64,000 nt of DNA from Chitinophagaceae bacterium (GCA_016721085.1 JADKJI010000015.1:85805-149804); one strand, 5' to 3'; positions 15,417 through 24,982 are shown, numbered from the stretch's first letter. Program-made: numbers and translations. Notes: a model not told the origin generated them from the letters alone.

Positions 15417-17572
15417 TTATTCGAAGTCGCAGCCAATCGGCGCCCCCGGTGGAATCGCCGCATGTTGCGTTGGCTTTGCTTTTTCAGGAGCTTTCATTCG
15501 TTCAAGGGCTAAGGTATATTGCCCAATAAGCTGCGTATCAGTAGTTGTTTTCTTTTGTTCTTCGATATAAGTTTTCAGGTCTGCCAATGATTTCTGAACG
15601 GCCGCTCTTGCAGGGAAAGAAAGGTTCTCGTCAATGCTTGATGACAAAAGATATGTCAGCAGAATTTGTTCAGTTTGCAATTGCACTAGTTTATACATTC
15701 CGTCTTTTTTCGAAGATTTCCAGGTAGCTTCTAATAAGCGTTCAAGCATATCTGATAGTCCGAGGCCGCCATTGGCTTCAAACTGCACCATTCGACTAAG
15801 TCTTTCGCTATTAAAAAGAAAGGATAATGGAAGATCGGCCGCTGTTTCGGCAGGAGCTAATGCGTCAAACGACAATCCGGTTCTTTTCTTAAATAATTCC
15901 TTGGAAAAATCATATCCTGCCGGTCTTGGAGGAATCAATGAAACTATATTATTCGGCAATACCAAGGCCTGTGGCTTTATGCAATCTATAACTGCATCTA
16001 GTGCTTCTGATTGAACCTTACGGGGAAGGGCCGCTGTCACTAATTGTCCGTCGCCTCTTAAGGCATAGGTATAATTCATTCCGCCTACCAACTTGGTTAC
16101 GGCTTCAATCTGATATCGGTGATAAAGATATACGGGCACTAATACATCTTCCAGCATCGCCATCGGAGTACCGGGACGAATATCCCTTTCACCGAATTGC
16201 GATAAAGCTTTTGATCTCACTTTCATTACTTCTTTCAATTCATCAACTGCATTTGCACCATTGTCCCAGAGATGCGCCTGTGGGTGCAATCCACCCGGAG
16301 CTCTTGCATCCCTATCGCTTATAAATTGAAGACCCTTTTTTGTGGCATCAGTTAAAATCTTATTCAATGCCGCTGATTCATTTACAGGAACCGGGATTCG
16401 AATGGCGCCAATAATCCTTGTGCTATAAGATAATCCTGACGAACACGTAAAGAACCCAGGGAAACCTGTCCTTTTATTATTTCTCCTGTGCGTGGATCAA
16501 CAACTGAAGCCCCATAGCTCCAGCCACGGGTGGACCGATGAACCCAGTTGATCATATTGTATCGAATATCCATTGGATCGGCTGAATCAGGAAGTACTCT
16601 TACTTGAAAAGCATCTTTATACCCGGCTGCTTCGAATGCCTGATTCCACCAAGAGGCTCCTTCCAACAAAGCACTCCTAATTGGTTCAGGAGTTCCGTTA
16701 TCCAGATAGTAGATTATAGGTTTAACTGCTTCGCTAACGGCCGCTGTTGGATTCACTTTCTGTAATCGATGCCTGATGACAAAGTGCTTATCAATTGGCT
16801 CAGCTACCGGTGTGCTATAATCGAAATAGGAAGTGGGTATGAAACTGGACCGGGGATCGAATACTCTTGTCTTGAATCCTGAGTCTGGCAATTGGACTAA
16901 AGAATGATGGAGACGCAGGGTTATGGCTTCCGTTGATGGAGCAACTGATTGCACCATAGCACCTGCTGAACCGTCGGCATTGGTAAAGCTGATGGTCACT
17001 TCAATTTCCGTATTGAAAGGGAAGTTCCTAGTTCTAGGCAGGTATAAAGCACTTCTTGTTTTATCGAAAGTGAAATTACCTTGCTGTGCCCTTCTTAATC
17101 TGTTTGAAACCTGCATGGCATCGCGTAAAAGGAAATCAGTGGCATCCACTAAGACAGTATTACCTGTTGCTGCTTCTACAGTAAATCCCCATATAACCGA
17201 TTGAGCGAAGGATTGATCAACAGCTCTTTTTTCGGCAAGGTCTTTAGAAGTTGCCCGATAGGAATAATTAGGCTGGACCAGCAAGAGCTTTCTTCCTACT
17301 TTAGAAAAACTTACTACTTTTCCTCCACCCATTAATCCACGGTCGAGACCAATATCATTTGATCCCAAACCTGAAGGCAGTGAAGTAGCATATAGGAATT
17401 CTGTATCGAAACGGTTTACTTCCAACCAGCATTTTCCAGTGCTTTCATCCCAATAATAATTGAAAAAGCCTTCCACTTTCTGAAGGGATGCCGTCTTTTC
17501 TTCGATTGTTGGGAGTTTCTGAGAAAGAAGTGCTGAAGGCACTAATAAAAGGAGGAAAACGATTCGATACAT
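15417..17572 (-). pseudogene. Zinc-dependent metalloprotease (DUF5117/DUF4953 type), internally deleted
   Basis: Two abutting frames make one gene. 16382-17572 (396 aa, signal peptide, ...RQDYLIAQGLLAPFE) is the N-terminal part. 15417-16367 (about 316 aa, NKILTDATKKGLQFISDRDARAPGGLHPQAHLWDNG...) is the C-terminal part. In this Bacteroidota family the segment between these two blocks carries the HEVGHTLGLxHN zinc site and the following DYPHP and GDWDK blocks. Here it is absent: the first part stops at TAA 16382 shortly after LAPFE, and the second resumes in another frame at NESAALNKIL. I estimate roughly 75-95 codons are lost, judged from remembered family architecture. The product would lack catalytic residues. 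It is either a true pseudogene or an assembly collapse. Confidence 0.8.
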
Positions 17573-17622
17573 GTGCAGCTTGTTTTAGCTGCTCAATTTA
17601 AGGAATGTAATACAGTAAAAAA

Positions 17623-17844
17623 TCAGGCTTCTCGATTACTGTTATACCAGCGATAGCCGATATATCCCATCAGGGCGAGGGGAACGAAGGCCAGATAGAT
17701 AATGGCTCCGTTCAATGCTTTGGCTGGCTTCTCCCCTAATTGCTGGGCTGTTTTTGTACAAATTGAGCACTGCGCTTCAGCCTCCTTAGGTGCTAAGAAG
17801 TAAAAAGTAAAAAGTAAAAAAAAGATAAATAGCTTCATTGGCAT
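17623..17844 (-). CDS. Small exported/membrane protein with CxxC motif
   Basis: 73 aa. It has an N-terminal signal or anchor segment (LFIFFLLFTFYFLA), then AQCSICTKTAQQLGEKPAKALNGAIIYLAFVPLALMGYIGYRWY, i.e. a CSIC pair right after the first segment and one transmembrane helix at the C terminus. Similar short proteins are conserved in Bacteroidota, but I know of no function. The CxxC suggests a redox or metal-binding role, which is an inference. A second in-frame ATG two codons in (17838) is equally possible as start. Confidence 0.65.
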   Translation of the reverse strand: MPMKLFIFFLLFTFYFLAPKEAEAQCSICTKTAQQLGEKPAKALNGAIIYLAFVPLALMGYIGYRWYNSNREA

Positions 17845-17926
17845 TGAGTTCGTTGTTAACGCAAATTTATAACGAAAAAGGACAGATAATGGTTCTGTTC
17901 ATCTTTAAATTAAACGAACTTTAAAA

Positions 17927-18298
17927 CTACGGTGCAGGAATCTCTTCTTCCTTGAAAAAGATGCGTTTACCTCTGGCCTTTCCGGTATTCACCATTTCAT
18001 CAGCACCAGCTGAGGGTCCACCAATCCTCAAAACAGCGTCACAATGGTCTATAAGACGGATGGCTACAGGGTGGAATATTTCATTGAAGGCTTCATCTCC
18101 TATTTCTTTAGAACCGGCTTCTTCAATAAGAGGAAGGGCATACCACTCCCCCATCACAGGTAAATGTCCCATGCGATAGATTCTTAAAGAGGCAGAAGTC
18201 ATGGCTTTTACATTCGCTTCAATCTTAACAGGATCATCTCCGGTTCCTGAACGATAAGGACCAGCAACCAGGATCATCAGTGATTTACCTTGTGACAT
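17927..18298 (-). CDS. DUF4406 protein, deoxyribosyltransferase-like fold
   Basis: 123 aa. MILVAGPYRSGTGDDP near the N terminus and CDAVLRIGGPSAGADEMVNTGKARGKRIFF near the C terminus match the pattern of the nucleoside 2-deoxyribosyltransferase-like/DUF4406 group (a GPYR nucleotide-binding start and a GPSxGADEM loop). The enzymatic activity is unproven for this group. It is cytoplasmic, in the same direction as typA, with a terminator between them. Confidence 0.72.
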   Translation of the reverse strand: MSQGKSLMILVAGPYRSGTGDDPVKIEANVKAMTSASLRIYRMGHLPVMGEWYALPLIEEAGSKEIGDEAFNEIFHPVAIRLIDHCDAVLRIGGPSAGADEMVNTGKARGKRIFFKEEEIPAP

Positions 18299-18341
18299 AC
18301 TATGAGTTTTGACAAAAGTATCGGGACAGGAGTAAAAGAAA

Positions 18342-18372
18342 AAACCGTTCCTACCAAAGGCGGGAACGGTTT
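18342..18372 (-). terminator. Intrinsic terminator after typA
   Basis: On the minus strand AAACCGTTCCC (from 18372) pairs with GGAACGGTTT, followed by TTTTCTTTT. It lies 19 nt after the typA stop, between typA and the DUF4406 gene. Confidence 0.85.
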
Positions 18373-18390
18373 CAATATATTAACTGTTCA

Positions 18391-20205
18391 TTAGTTAACT
18401 GCTTCTGTTTGCATACGCTTCGCTTGTTTCTTTCTTTCTTCTTCATCCAAAATCACTTTACGCATCCTGATGAAGTTTGGAGTTACCTCGATACACTCAT
18501 CGAACTGGATGTATTCCATGCACTCTTCCAAAGTAAGAAGGGTTTTTGGAGCAATCTTGGTGGCATCATCGCTACCGCTTGCACGGTGGTTGGTAAGCTT
18601 TTTACCTTCCGTTGCATTCACTACCAGATCACCTGGTTTGATATGCTCGGCAATGATTTGACCTGCGTAAACATCTTCACCTGGATCTACGAAGAAAGTA
18701 CCACGGTCTTGTAATTTATCGATTGAATAACCGGTAGTCTTTTCAGTATTTTTAGAAAGCAATACACCATTGTTACGACCAGGAATTGGTCCTTTCCATG
18801 GTTTGTATTCGCTGAAACGGTGTGCCATTACAGCTTCACCAGTTGTAGCGGTAAGCATTTGGGTACGAAGACCGATCAAACCACGTGAAGGTATTTCGAA
18901 TTCGAGGTGCTGCATTTCACCTTTGGTTTCCATAATCAGCATCTCACCTTTACGACGGCTACAAAGGTCAATTACCTTACTGGCGAATTCCTGAGGAACA
19001 TCCACTACCAGTACTTCATAAGGCTCACATTTCTTACCATCAATTTCTTTCACGATAACCTGTGGTTGACCTACAGTCAGCTCATATCCTTCACGACGCA
19101 TGGTTTCGATAAGGATACCCAAGTGAAGGATACCACGACCATATACCATGAAGCTATCTCCTTCATCGCTATCCAATACGCGGAGAGCGAGGTTCTTTTC
19201 AGTTTCTTTCATCAAACGATCACGAAGGTGACGGCTGGTAACGAATTTACCATCGCGGCCATAGAATGGTGAGTTGTTGATGGAGAACTGCATGTTCATG
19301 GTTGGTTCATCCACACTTATCACTGGTAATGCTTCTGGGAATTCAGCATCAGCGATAGTATCACCGATATTGAAATCTTCGATACCAACAACAGCACAAA
19401 GGTCACCGGCAATTACTTCGGTAACTTTTTTCTTACCCATTCCTTCGAAAACATATAGTTCACGCACTTTTGTCTTTCTGATAACACCATCAGCTTGCAT
19501 CAAAGCAACCGGCTGGTTTTCGCGAATCACACCACGACCCACTTTACCTACAGCGATACGGCCGAGGAAAGAAGAGTAGTCGAGAGAAGTGATCTGCATC
19601 TGAACTGTACCCGTGCTTACTTTAGGCTCTGGAACATATTGGAGGATACCATCCAATAATGGATCGATTCCTTCACATTGTTCGTTCTTATTGTTGAACC
19701 AACCGTTCTTACCTGAACCATAGAAGGTAGGGAAGTTCAATTGCTCTTCAGTAGCATCGAGGTTGAAGAATAATTCAAAAACTGCATCATGCACTTCATC
19801 GGGGCGGCAGTTAGGTTTGTCAACCTTATTGATAACCACAATTGGGTGCAGGTTAAGTTGTAATGCTTTTTGTAATACGAAACGTGTTTGAGGCATTGGT
19901 CCTTCAAATGCATCCACGAGCAGGATAACACCATCGGCCATTTTCAATACACGCTCCACTTCACCACCGAAGTCGGCGTGGCCTGGAGTATCGATCACAT
20001 TAATTTTAACGCCTTTGTAGAGAACAGCAGCGTTCTTACTAAAGATAGTAATACCTCTCTCTCTTTCAAGATCATTGCTGTCCATGATCAGCTCACCTGT
20101 ATCCTGGTTATCCCGGAAAGTCTTGGTGGCATGTAAAATCTTGTCAACCAGGGTTGTTTTACCATGGTCAACGTGGGCAATGATGGCGATGTTGCGAATA
20201 TTCAT
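18391..20205 (-). CDS. typA: Ribosome-associated GTPase TypA/BipA
   Basis: Translational GTPase of about 604 aa acting on the ribosome in stress, cold growth and assembly. It shows G1 AHVDHGKTT (10-18), switch RGITI, DTPGHADFGGEVER (G3), VVINKVDKPNCRPDEV (G4), and the BipA-specific C-terminal part with RGLIGLRTQ, the GRNNGVLLS loop and VNATEGKKLTNHRASGSDD. The start is set at ATG 20205 (MNIRNIAII). A GTG seven codons upstream is not supported by family alignment. The 340 bp upstream contains only a degenerate inverted repeat of GGCTGATAGCTGACGGC-type words. Confidence 0.97.
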   Translation of the reverse strand: MNIRNIAIIAHVDHGKTTLVDKILHATKTFRDNQDTGELIMDSNDLERERGITIFSKNAAVLYKGVKINVIDTPGHADFGGEVERVLKMADGVILLVDAFEGPMPQTRFVLQKALQLNLHPIVVINKVDKPNCRPDEVHDAVFELFFNLDATEEQLNFPTFYGSGKNGWFNNKNEQCEGIDPLLDGILQYVPEPKVSTGTVQMQITSLDYSSFLGRIAVGKVGRGVIRENQPVALMQADGVIRKTKVRELYVFEGMGKKKVTEVIAGDLCAVVGIEDFNIGDTIADAEFPEALPVISVDEPTMNMQFSINNSPFYGRDGKFVTSRHLRDRLMKETEKNLALRVLDSDEGDSFMVYGRGILHLGILIETMRREGYELTVGQPQVIVKEIDGKKCEPYEVLVVDVPQEFASKVIDLCSRRKGEMLIMETKGEMQHLEFEIPSRGLIGLRTQMLTATTGEAVMAHRFSEYKPWKGPIPGRNNGVLLSKNTEKTTGYSIDKLQDRGTFFVDPGEDVYAGQIIAEHIKPGDLVVNATEGKKLTNHRASGSDDATKIAPKTLLTLEECMEYIQFDECIEVTPNFIRMRKVILDEEERKKQAKRMQTEAVN

Positions 20206-20545
20206 TTGTAATGCTTTGGGCGGCAAGCTGTTAGCAGTTGGCTAGCGACCTATATGGCTGATAGCTGACGGCTAAAAGCCCGGCGCTGATTTTGGGAGCG
20301 CAAATGTACGTTAAAATACCCGACAGGACAAGTTAAGATTAGAATAAGTAATCCTTTCCTTACTGGACTCCTTTAAGCCAGTCGGTTATGGTCCGATTCT
20401 GTTTAATCAATCTTGCTACCAGTTCGTGGTATTTTAACAAAATGAGCTAAAAATCATACTTCTAATAGTATCTGCTTAGTACCTTCATGGTCCATTATCC
20501 AGAGAAATCAGAAACCTATTTCATTTACCTTATCAACCTATAATT
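20206..20545. other. Intergenic gap between divergent typA and the 20546 gene
   Basis: No open frame of note. Near typA is a degenerate repeat (GTTAGCAGTTGGCTAGCG and GGCTGATAGCTGACGGC words, 20228-20275). Both divergent promoters must lie here, but I could not place a confident TAnnTTTG element. Confidence 0.5.
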
Positions 20546-21358
20546 ATGAAATATAGTAACTGGAAAATTTCCCTGCTGTTAGCCATGTTCTGTTTTGGCA
20601 TCAGCCTTTCTTCTCAAGCACAACTTCTAAAAAAACTTAAAGAAAAAGCCAGTCAGGCTGCAGAAAAAGTACTCGACAAAAAAGTGGACGAAGCAGTTGG
20701 TGTCAACAATGGCAATAACAGCAATAATGGTACCGGAGGTAATGGAAGCAATAGTGGTAACGGGAAAATGTCGAACAAAGGTGGTGGTGGATTAAAAAAC
20801 AGCACACCACCAGATGTAATGGCACAGATTGCGGATGCTGAAAAAGCTCATACAGCTAACAATCTGAATGATGCCCGCTATTCCATTCAACAAGCATTGA
20901 TGGGTGTGGAAATACAATTGGGTCGTGAGATTCTGGCATCACTTCCAGCCAAAGCTAACGGCATGGATAAGGATACGGCCAAGAACATTGTAATGAGCAA
21001 TCAATGGGGCTGGAATAATATGACCATCCAAACTGTATATAACCAGGCACCCGACAAACAAATGACTATTTCTATTGGAAACAATACGATGTATGCAGGT
21101 ATGGTCACCGTTTTCTTTGCCAACAGCGGTTACACACAGGCAAATGATAAGGACCAGAATATGAAGCAAACCCGATTGAAAGGGTATAAAGCCATCATAC
21201 AATATGAAGACAGTAAGGGATATACGCTAATTGTACAATTAGGACAAAGTTCATTGATAGTTTGGGAGTGTGTGAATTTTGCCAGTGAAGACGATGTAAT
21301 GAAGACCGCCGAACTTTTCGACATCGACGGTATCAAGAAAATGATGGGAGAGCAATAA
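20546..21358 (+). CDS. Exported protein of unknown function, longer paralogue
   Basis: 270 aa with signal peptide (to about residue 25, SLSSQAQ), a charged amphipathic helix (LLKKLKEKASQAAEKVLDKKVDEAV), a low-complexity N/G/S linker (about 52-85) and a folded part. The segment IADAEKAHTANNLNDARYSIQQALMGVEIQLGREILASLP is clearly related to the same position in the next gene, so the two are tandem paralogues. No known domain is recognised. The helix spacing resembles a short TPR-like hairpin. The next gene begins 43 nt downstream, probably in one transcript. Confidence 0.75.
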   Translation: MKYSNWKISLLLAMFCFGISLSSQAQLLKKLKEKASQAAEKVLDKKVDEAVGVNNGNNSNNGTGGNGSNSGNGKMSNKGGGGLKNSTPPDVMAQIADAEKAHTANNLNDARYSIQQALMGVEIQLGREILASLPAKANGMDKDTAKNIVMSNQWGWNNMTIQTVYNQAPDKQMTISIGNNTMYAGMVTVFFANSGYTQANDKDQNMKQTRLKGYKAIIQYEDSKGYTLIVQLGQSSLIVWECVNFASEDDVMKTAELFDIDGIKKMMGEQ

Positions 21359-21401
21359 CCATCAGGCAAACATTCCTTCATTCATTTCAAAACTCAAACA
21401 C

Positions 21402-21998
21402 ATGAAACGTTTACTATTTACCATATTCACTTTAACATTCATAAGCAGCATTGCATTTGCACAAGATTTTACAAAAGATATCACCACGGCAAAAACATCT
21501 TATTCTGCTGGGAAGTTGGAAGATGCACATTTTGCTTTATTGCAAGCCCTTCAGGAAATCGATATAAAGATTGGACAAGAGGTATTGAAACTATTACCCT
21601 TACAGATAGATACATTGAAATCGAATCCTAAAGATGACAATGTTTCTGGCAGCAGTGGTTATATTGGTACCAGTATCCATAGAACATATGGAACAGTAAG
21701 GGGCAGTGAAATCACTATCATCACTAATTCTCCTTTGATTGGATCATTAAATGCCTTATTGAATTCTCCTTTGATGGGTGGAATGATGAGTGATGGAAAA
21801 ACTAAAATCGTGAAAGTTCAAGGCTATAAAGCCAGGATGGAAAAAACTCCGATGGATAATGGCACTACCAACTATGCAATAGACATTCCAATGAACAATT
21901 CCCTGATTACAATTAAGATGAATAACAGTACCGATACACAGATATTGGATGTTGCGAATAAGTTGGCGTTGGGGCAGATTGCGAAGTTGATTCAGTAA
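21402..21998 (+). CDS. Exported protein of unknown function, shorter paralogue
   Basis: 198 aa with signal peptide ending AFAQ. AKTSYSAGKLEDAHFALLQALQEIDIKIGQEVLKLLP aligns with the upstream protein. Later GYKARMEK corresponds to GYKAIIQY, and both end with a hydrophobic ligand-like region and LxxGQIxKLIQ / DIDGIKKMM. It lacks the N/G linker and the charged helix of its neighbour. The role is unknown: the pair could be periplasmic partners or homo-oligomer variants. Confidence 0.75.
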   Translation: MKRLLFTIFTLTFISSIAFAQDFTKDITTAKTSYSAGKLEDAHFALLQALQEIDIKIGQEVLKLLPLQIDTLKSNPKDDNVSGSSGYIGTSIHRTYGTVRGSEITIITNSPLIGSLNALLNSPLMGGMMSDGKTKIVKVQGYKARMEKTPMDNGTTNYAIDIPMNNSLITIKMNNSTDTQILDVANKLALGQIAKLIQ

Positions 21999-22069
21999 CC
22001 CCAGACTCCTAAAGGTTGGGCAAGGTTCAAGGTCTCTTTTACTAAATACATAGAACAATAGTTATAGAC

Positions 22070-22105
22070 AGAGCCGAATAGTTTGATGCTATCGGCTCTC
22101 TTCTT
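22070..22105 (+). terminator. Terminator-like hairpin
   Basis: AGAGCCGA (22070-22077) pairs with TCGGCTCT (22092-22099), followed by CTTCTT. The T tract is weak. It lies downstream of the two paralogous exported-protein genes. Confidence 0.55.
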
Positions 22106-22168
22106 AAAAAATTCTCAATACAAATTCTTGTAATGATGGACCTAGCCCCCTTGAATATTTGGAACTTC

Positions 22169-23278
22169 TTAAACCCTTACGTACACCTTCTTCCTATCCA
22201 TCCACCAACCCACAGCCCAACAGGTTAACATCCACCAAAGGGCGAATAATAAGGAGCCGATATAAGGACCTGCATGCTTGAAGATATTAGTGTAAATCCA
22301 TGAAAAGGCATCCTGCTCTCCGATAGGAATTGACCAAAGAATTATAAGTCCAATCTCACTAAGAAGATAAATGAACAATGGGTTCTTCCCGAACACTTCG
22401 AAGAAGCCGGACCATTTAGTTACTTTAAGGAAATCGGTGATATAGATGATAAAAGCAAGAATAACCAGATCAAGTCCTACAGTATATAATACAAAAGAAC
22501 TGGTCCACAATTTTTTATTGATGGGGAAGCTGCTATCCCAGAAATAGGCAAAGCAAATGGCGGCAAAGCCTGCCATTAATAGATGCGTCAGTCCTTCGTA
22601 GGTTTTCCCTTTTTGCTGAATATATTTTCCTGCCAGATAACCGAATACCACATTACCGATTGCCGGTAAAGTGCTCAATAATCCTTCCGGATCAAATCCA
22701 ATGCCTTCACCTTGATAGAGGTGTTTTTCACCTATTAACCAGTTATCGAGTTTAAGAACGGCGTTTCCTTCTAATGAAAAGTCGCCCCAACCAGTAAGTA
22801 AAAATTTATAGCCAACGAGGAATAATAAAGTAAGTATGATTACCCACCGAGTGGAGAGATAATAGATCATCAATGAAGCAATTCCATAACAAAGGGCGAT
22901 ACGCTGTAACACACCAAAAATCCTTGTTTCTGCGATGGGTTTCAGATGCCAGGCTCCTGTTTTATCGGGAGCGAAGAAGGGGAACCAGTACATCAGATAA
23001 CCCAATAAGAATATGATGGCAGTTCGTTTTAGTATTTTCCAAAGCACTGTAGATTGAGGAAGTCCTGCCCATTTCAACATCACAAAACTGATAGCATTAC
23101 CAACCGCGAAAAGGAAAGAAGGGAAAACAAGATCCGTTGGAGTAAACCCATGCCAGTTGGCGTGAAGTAGTGGGGCGAAAGTAACACTTGAATCACCGGG
23201 AGTATTCACAATAATCATGAAGCAAATGGTCATACCTCTGAAAATATCAAGGGCAGGAAATCGTTGTGAGGTGCTCAT
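22169..23278 (-). CDS. Multi-pass acyltransferase, NagX/HGSNAT-like (DUF5009)
   Basis: 369 aa, about ten membrane helices. It begins RFPALDIFRGMTICFMIIVNTPG, the usual start of the heparan-alpha-glucosaminide N-acetyltransferase / NagX family, followed by HGFTPTDLVFPSFLFAVGNAISF. Here H and D are the conserved polar residues of the acetyl-transfer region. RIFGVLQRIALCYGIAS and NPLFIYLLSEIG are also typical. The family is thought to move acetyl groups across the inner membrane onto amino sugars. No chitin or NAG genes are adjacent, so the substrate is inferred only from the family. Confidence 0.85.
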   Translation of the reverse strand: MSTSQRFPALDIFRGMTICFMIIVNTPGDSSVTFAPLLHANWHGFTPTDLVFPSFLFAVGNAISFVMLKWAGLPQSTVLWKILKRTAIIFLLGYLMYWFPFFAPDKTGAWHLKPIAETRIFGVLQRIALCYGIASLMIYYLSTRWVIILTLLFLVGYKFLLTGWGDFSLEGNAVLKLDNWLIGEKHLYQGEGIGFDPEGLLSTLPAIGNVVFGYLAGKYIQQKGKTYEGLTHLLMAGFAAICFAYFWDSSFPINKKLWTSSFVLYTVGLDLVILAFIIYITDFLKVTKWSGFFEVFGKNPLFIYLLSEIGLIILWSIPIGEQDAFSWIYTNIFKHAGPYIGSLLFALWWMLTCWAVGWWMDRKKVYVRV

Positions 23279-23454
23279 ATCAGTTGGTTATAGTGCCGAA
23301 TATACCAATAAAAATCGGCCTATCAAGTTGTTACCCGAGGCGTCGAAATAACTATATAGCCATCAATATTCTATTCAATCAAATACATATTATCCCAACC
23401 AATAAGTATATTGGGGTCGTAAATAAGTCAACGACTGCTACCAAAACCATAGAC

Positions 23455-24453
23455 ATGAACAGAAAGAATTTATGGCTTATAATCCCCCTTTTGCTATTGA
23501 TTGGTTATTTGATGGGGCCTCGTCCTTCTGCTCCACAATACAAAATGGAAATGCCTGTAATACCAGAGCAGCCTCAAGCTTTGGAGAAATATATCACCGA
23601 CAATGAATCTTTACATAAAATAAAGCCAGACAATGAAGCAAGGATTGTTTGGGATAATGATTCGCTGAAAAACAAAACGGAATTTGTAATTGTATATCTG
23701 CATGGGTTTTCAGCTTCGCAGGAAGAGGGAGATCCTATACATAGGAATATAGCCCGAAAATTTGGGTGCAACCTGTATTTATCTCGATTATCTCAACATG
23801 GTATTGACACGGTAGATGCTATGCGAAAATTATCGGTTGATGGTTACTGGGAATCGGCGAAGGAAGCGCTTGCCATCGGAAAACAATTAGGACAGAAAGT
23901 GATATTGATGGGTACATCCACCGGAGGTACAAATGCATTGCAACTAGCTGCGGCATATCCCAACGATGTAGCAGCTATGGTTTTATTATCCCCCAATATT
24001 GCGATCAATGACCCTAATGCCTGGTTATTGAATAATCCCTGGGGACTGCAGATTGCGACTATTGTAAAAGGAAGCAGGTATATTGAGACAGTTGACCAGC
24101 GAGATATCTATAAAAAATATTGGTATTCCCGCTATCGATTGGAAAGTGTAGTGGCACTAGAAGAGATGCTGGAGACATCCATGACCAAAGAGACTTTCGA
24201 AAAGATCACTCAGCCTACACAAGTTTTATATTATTATAAGGACGATGTACATCAGGACAGTGTTGTAAAGGTGGATGCTATAAAAAAGATGTTTGAGCAA
24301 TTAAAGACAAGTGCTGATAAGAAAAGAAGTTTGGCTTTGCCAAATACAGGTGATCATGTGCTTGGTTCTCCAATTAAATCTAGTGATGTGGCAGGGGTTG
24401 AAGTTGCAATAACATCATTTATGACGGAGGTATTGGGACTTAAACCGAGATAA
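23455..24453 (+). CDS. Alpha/beta hydrolase, membrane-anchored or exported
   Basis: 332 aa. An N-terminal hydrophobic helix (NLWLIIPLLLLIGYLMG) acts as signal anchor. The oxyanion strand YLHGFSASQ is at 81-89, the nucleophile elbow GTSTGG puts Ser at 155, and the C-terminal GDHVLGSP holds the likely catalytic His. It resembles the monoacylglycerol-lipase/carboxylesterase branch. The ATG at 23455 is chosen because the 63 residues in front of it look untranslated and would overlap the divergent acyltransferase gene. Confidence 0.82.
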   Translation: MNRKNLWLIIPLLLLIGYLMGPRPSAPQYKMEMPVIPEQPQALEKYITDNESLHKIKPDNEARIVWDNDSLKNKTEFVIVYLHGFSASQEEGDPIHRNIARKFGCNLYLSRLSQHGIDTVDAMRKLSVDGYWESAKEALAIGKQLGQKVILMGTSTGGTNALQLAAAYPNDVAAMVLLSPNIAINDPNAWLLNNPWGLQIATIVKGSRYIETVDQRDIYKKYWYSRYRLESVVALEEMLETSMTKETFEKITQPTQVLYYYKDDVHQDSVVKVDAIKKMFEQLKTSADKKRSLALPNTGDHVLGSPIKSSDVAGVEVAITSFMTEVLGLKPR

Positions 24454-24462
24454 TTCTCCTGA

Positions 24463-24885
24463 TTATAAGACCTGATTGAATTCGAGTCTTTCGTTATCGG
24501 GTCCAAGTATATTAAAAAAGCGGGTTCCATTTTTCCAGAACTGGAGGAATACGGGTGCGGGTTCGATGATTCGATAACCGGCACTGGAGAGGGTTTTATA
24601 TACTTCATCTATATCCTGAACATCGAACGCAACATGGTCAACATGCCCATCTTTTCTTGAGGCGATTTCCTGCAATGTTTTTCCTGGCATTTGATAAAGT
24701 TCAATGATGATGCTGTTTTGTTGCATCATGATGCAGGTTCCTTTTTCGCCTTCGTGGAGGAAGGGGGCTTCCATTACATTTTTAAAACCAAGATTTGAGT
24801 AGAAGGATTCTGAGCGACGGATATCTGTTACGGGGATGCCGATATGCTGGATGGCTTTGAGGGGGAGGTGAATGGGTTTTTCCAT
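24463..24885 (-). CDS. VOC-family (glyoxalase fold) protein
   Basis: About 140 aa with two beta-alpha-beta3 modules: AIQHIGIPVTDIRRSESFYSNLGF, and HVDHVAFDVQDIDEVYKTLSSAGYRI ending with FNILGPDNERLEFNQ. Metal ligands His (QHIG), Glu (IIELYQ), His (VDHVAF) and Glu (RLEFNQ) are in the positions of glyoxalase I / methylmalonyl-CoA epimerase. The substrate is not known. The start is at ATG 24885 (MEKPIH). It converges with the hydrolase gene, 9 nt apart. Confidence 0.82.
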   Translation of the reverse strand: MEKPIHLPLKAIQHIGIPVTDIRRSESFYSNLGFKNVMEAPFLHEGEKGTCIMMQQNSIIIELYQMPGKTLQEIASRKDGHVDHVAFDVQDIDEVYKTLSSAGYRIIEPAPVFLQFWKNGTRFFNILGPDNERLEFNQVL

Positions 24886-24895
24886 GGTGTAAATA

Positions 24896-24982
24896 TACAA
24901 CTGGAGATGCCATCCTACCCCCCGGATGCCATCCTACCCCAGGATGACATCCGGGGGGTAGGATGACATCCGGGGTTGTAAA
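24896..24982. repeat. GGATGTCATCC palindromic repeat, copy 2
   Basis: Arms GATGCCATCCTACCCCCCGG and the complementary CCGGGGGGTAGGATGACATC fold onto each other, bounded by TACAAC and GTTGTA as in copy 1 at 6229-6335. It sits between the divergent VOC gene and the FabH-like gene, within the promoter region of both. Confidence 0.85.
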
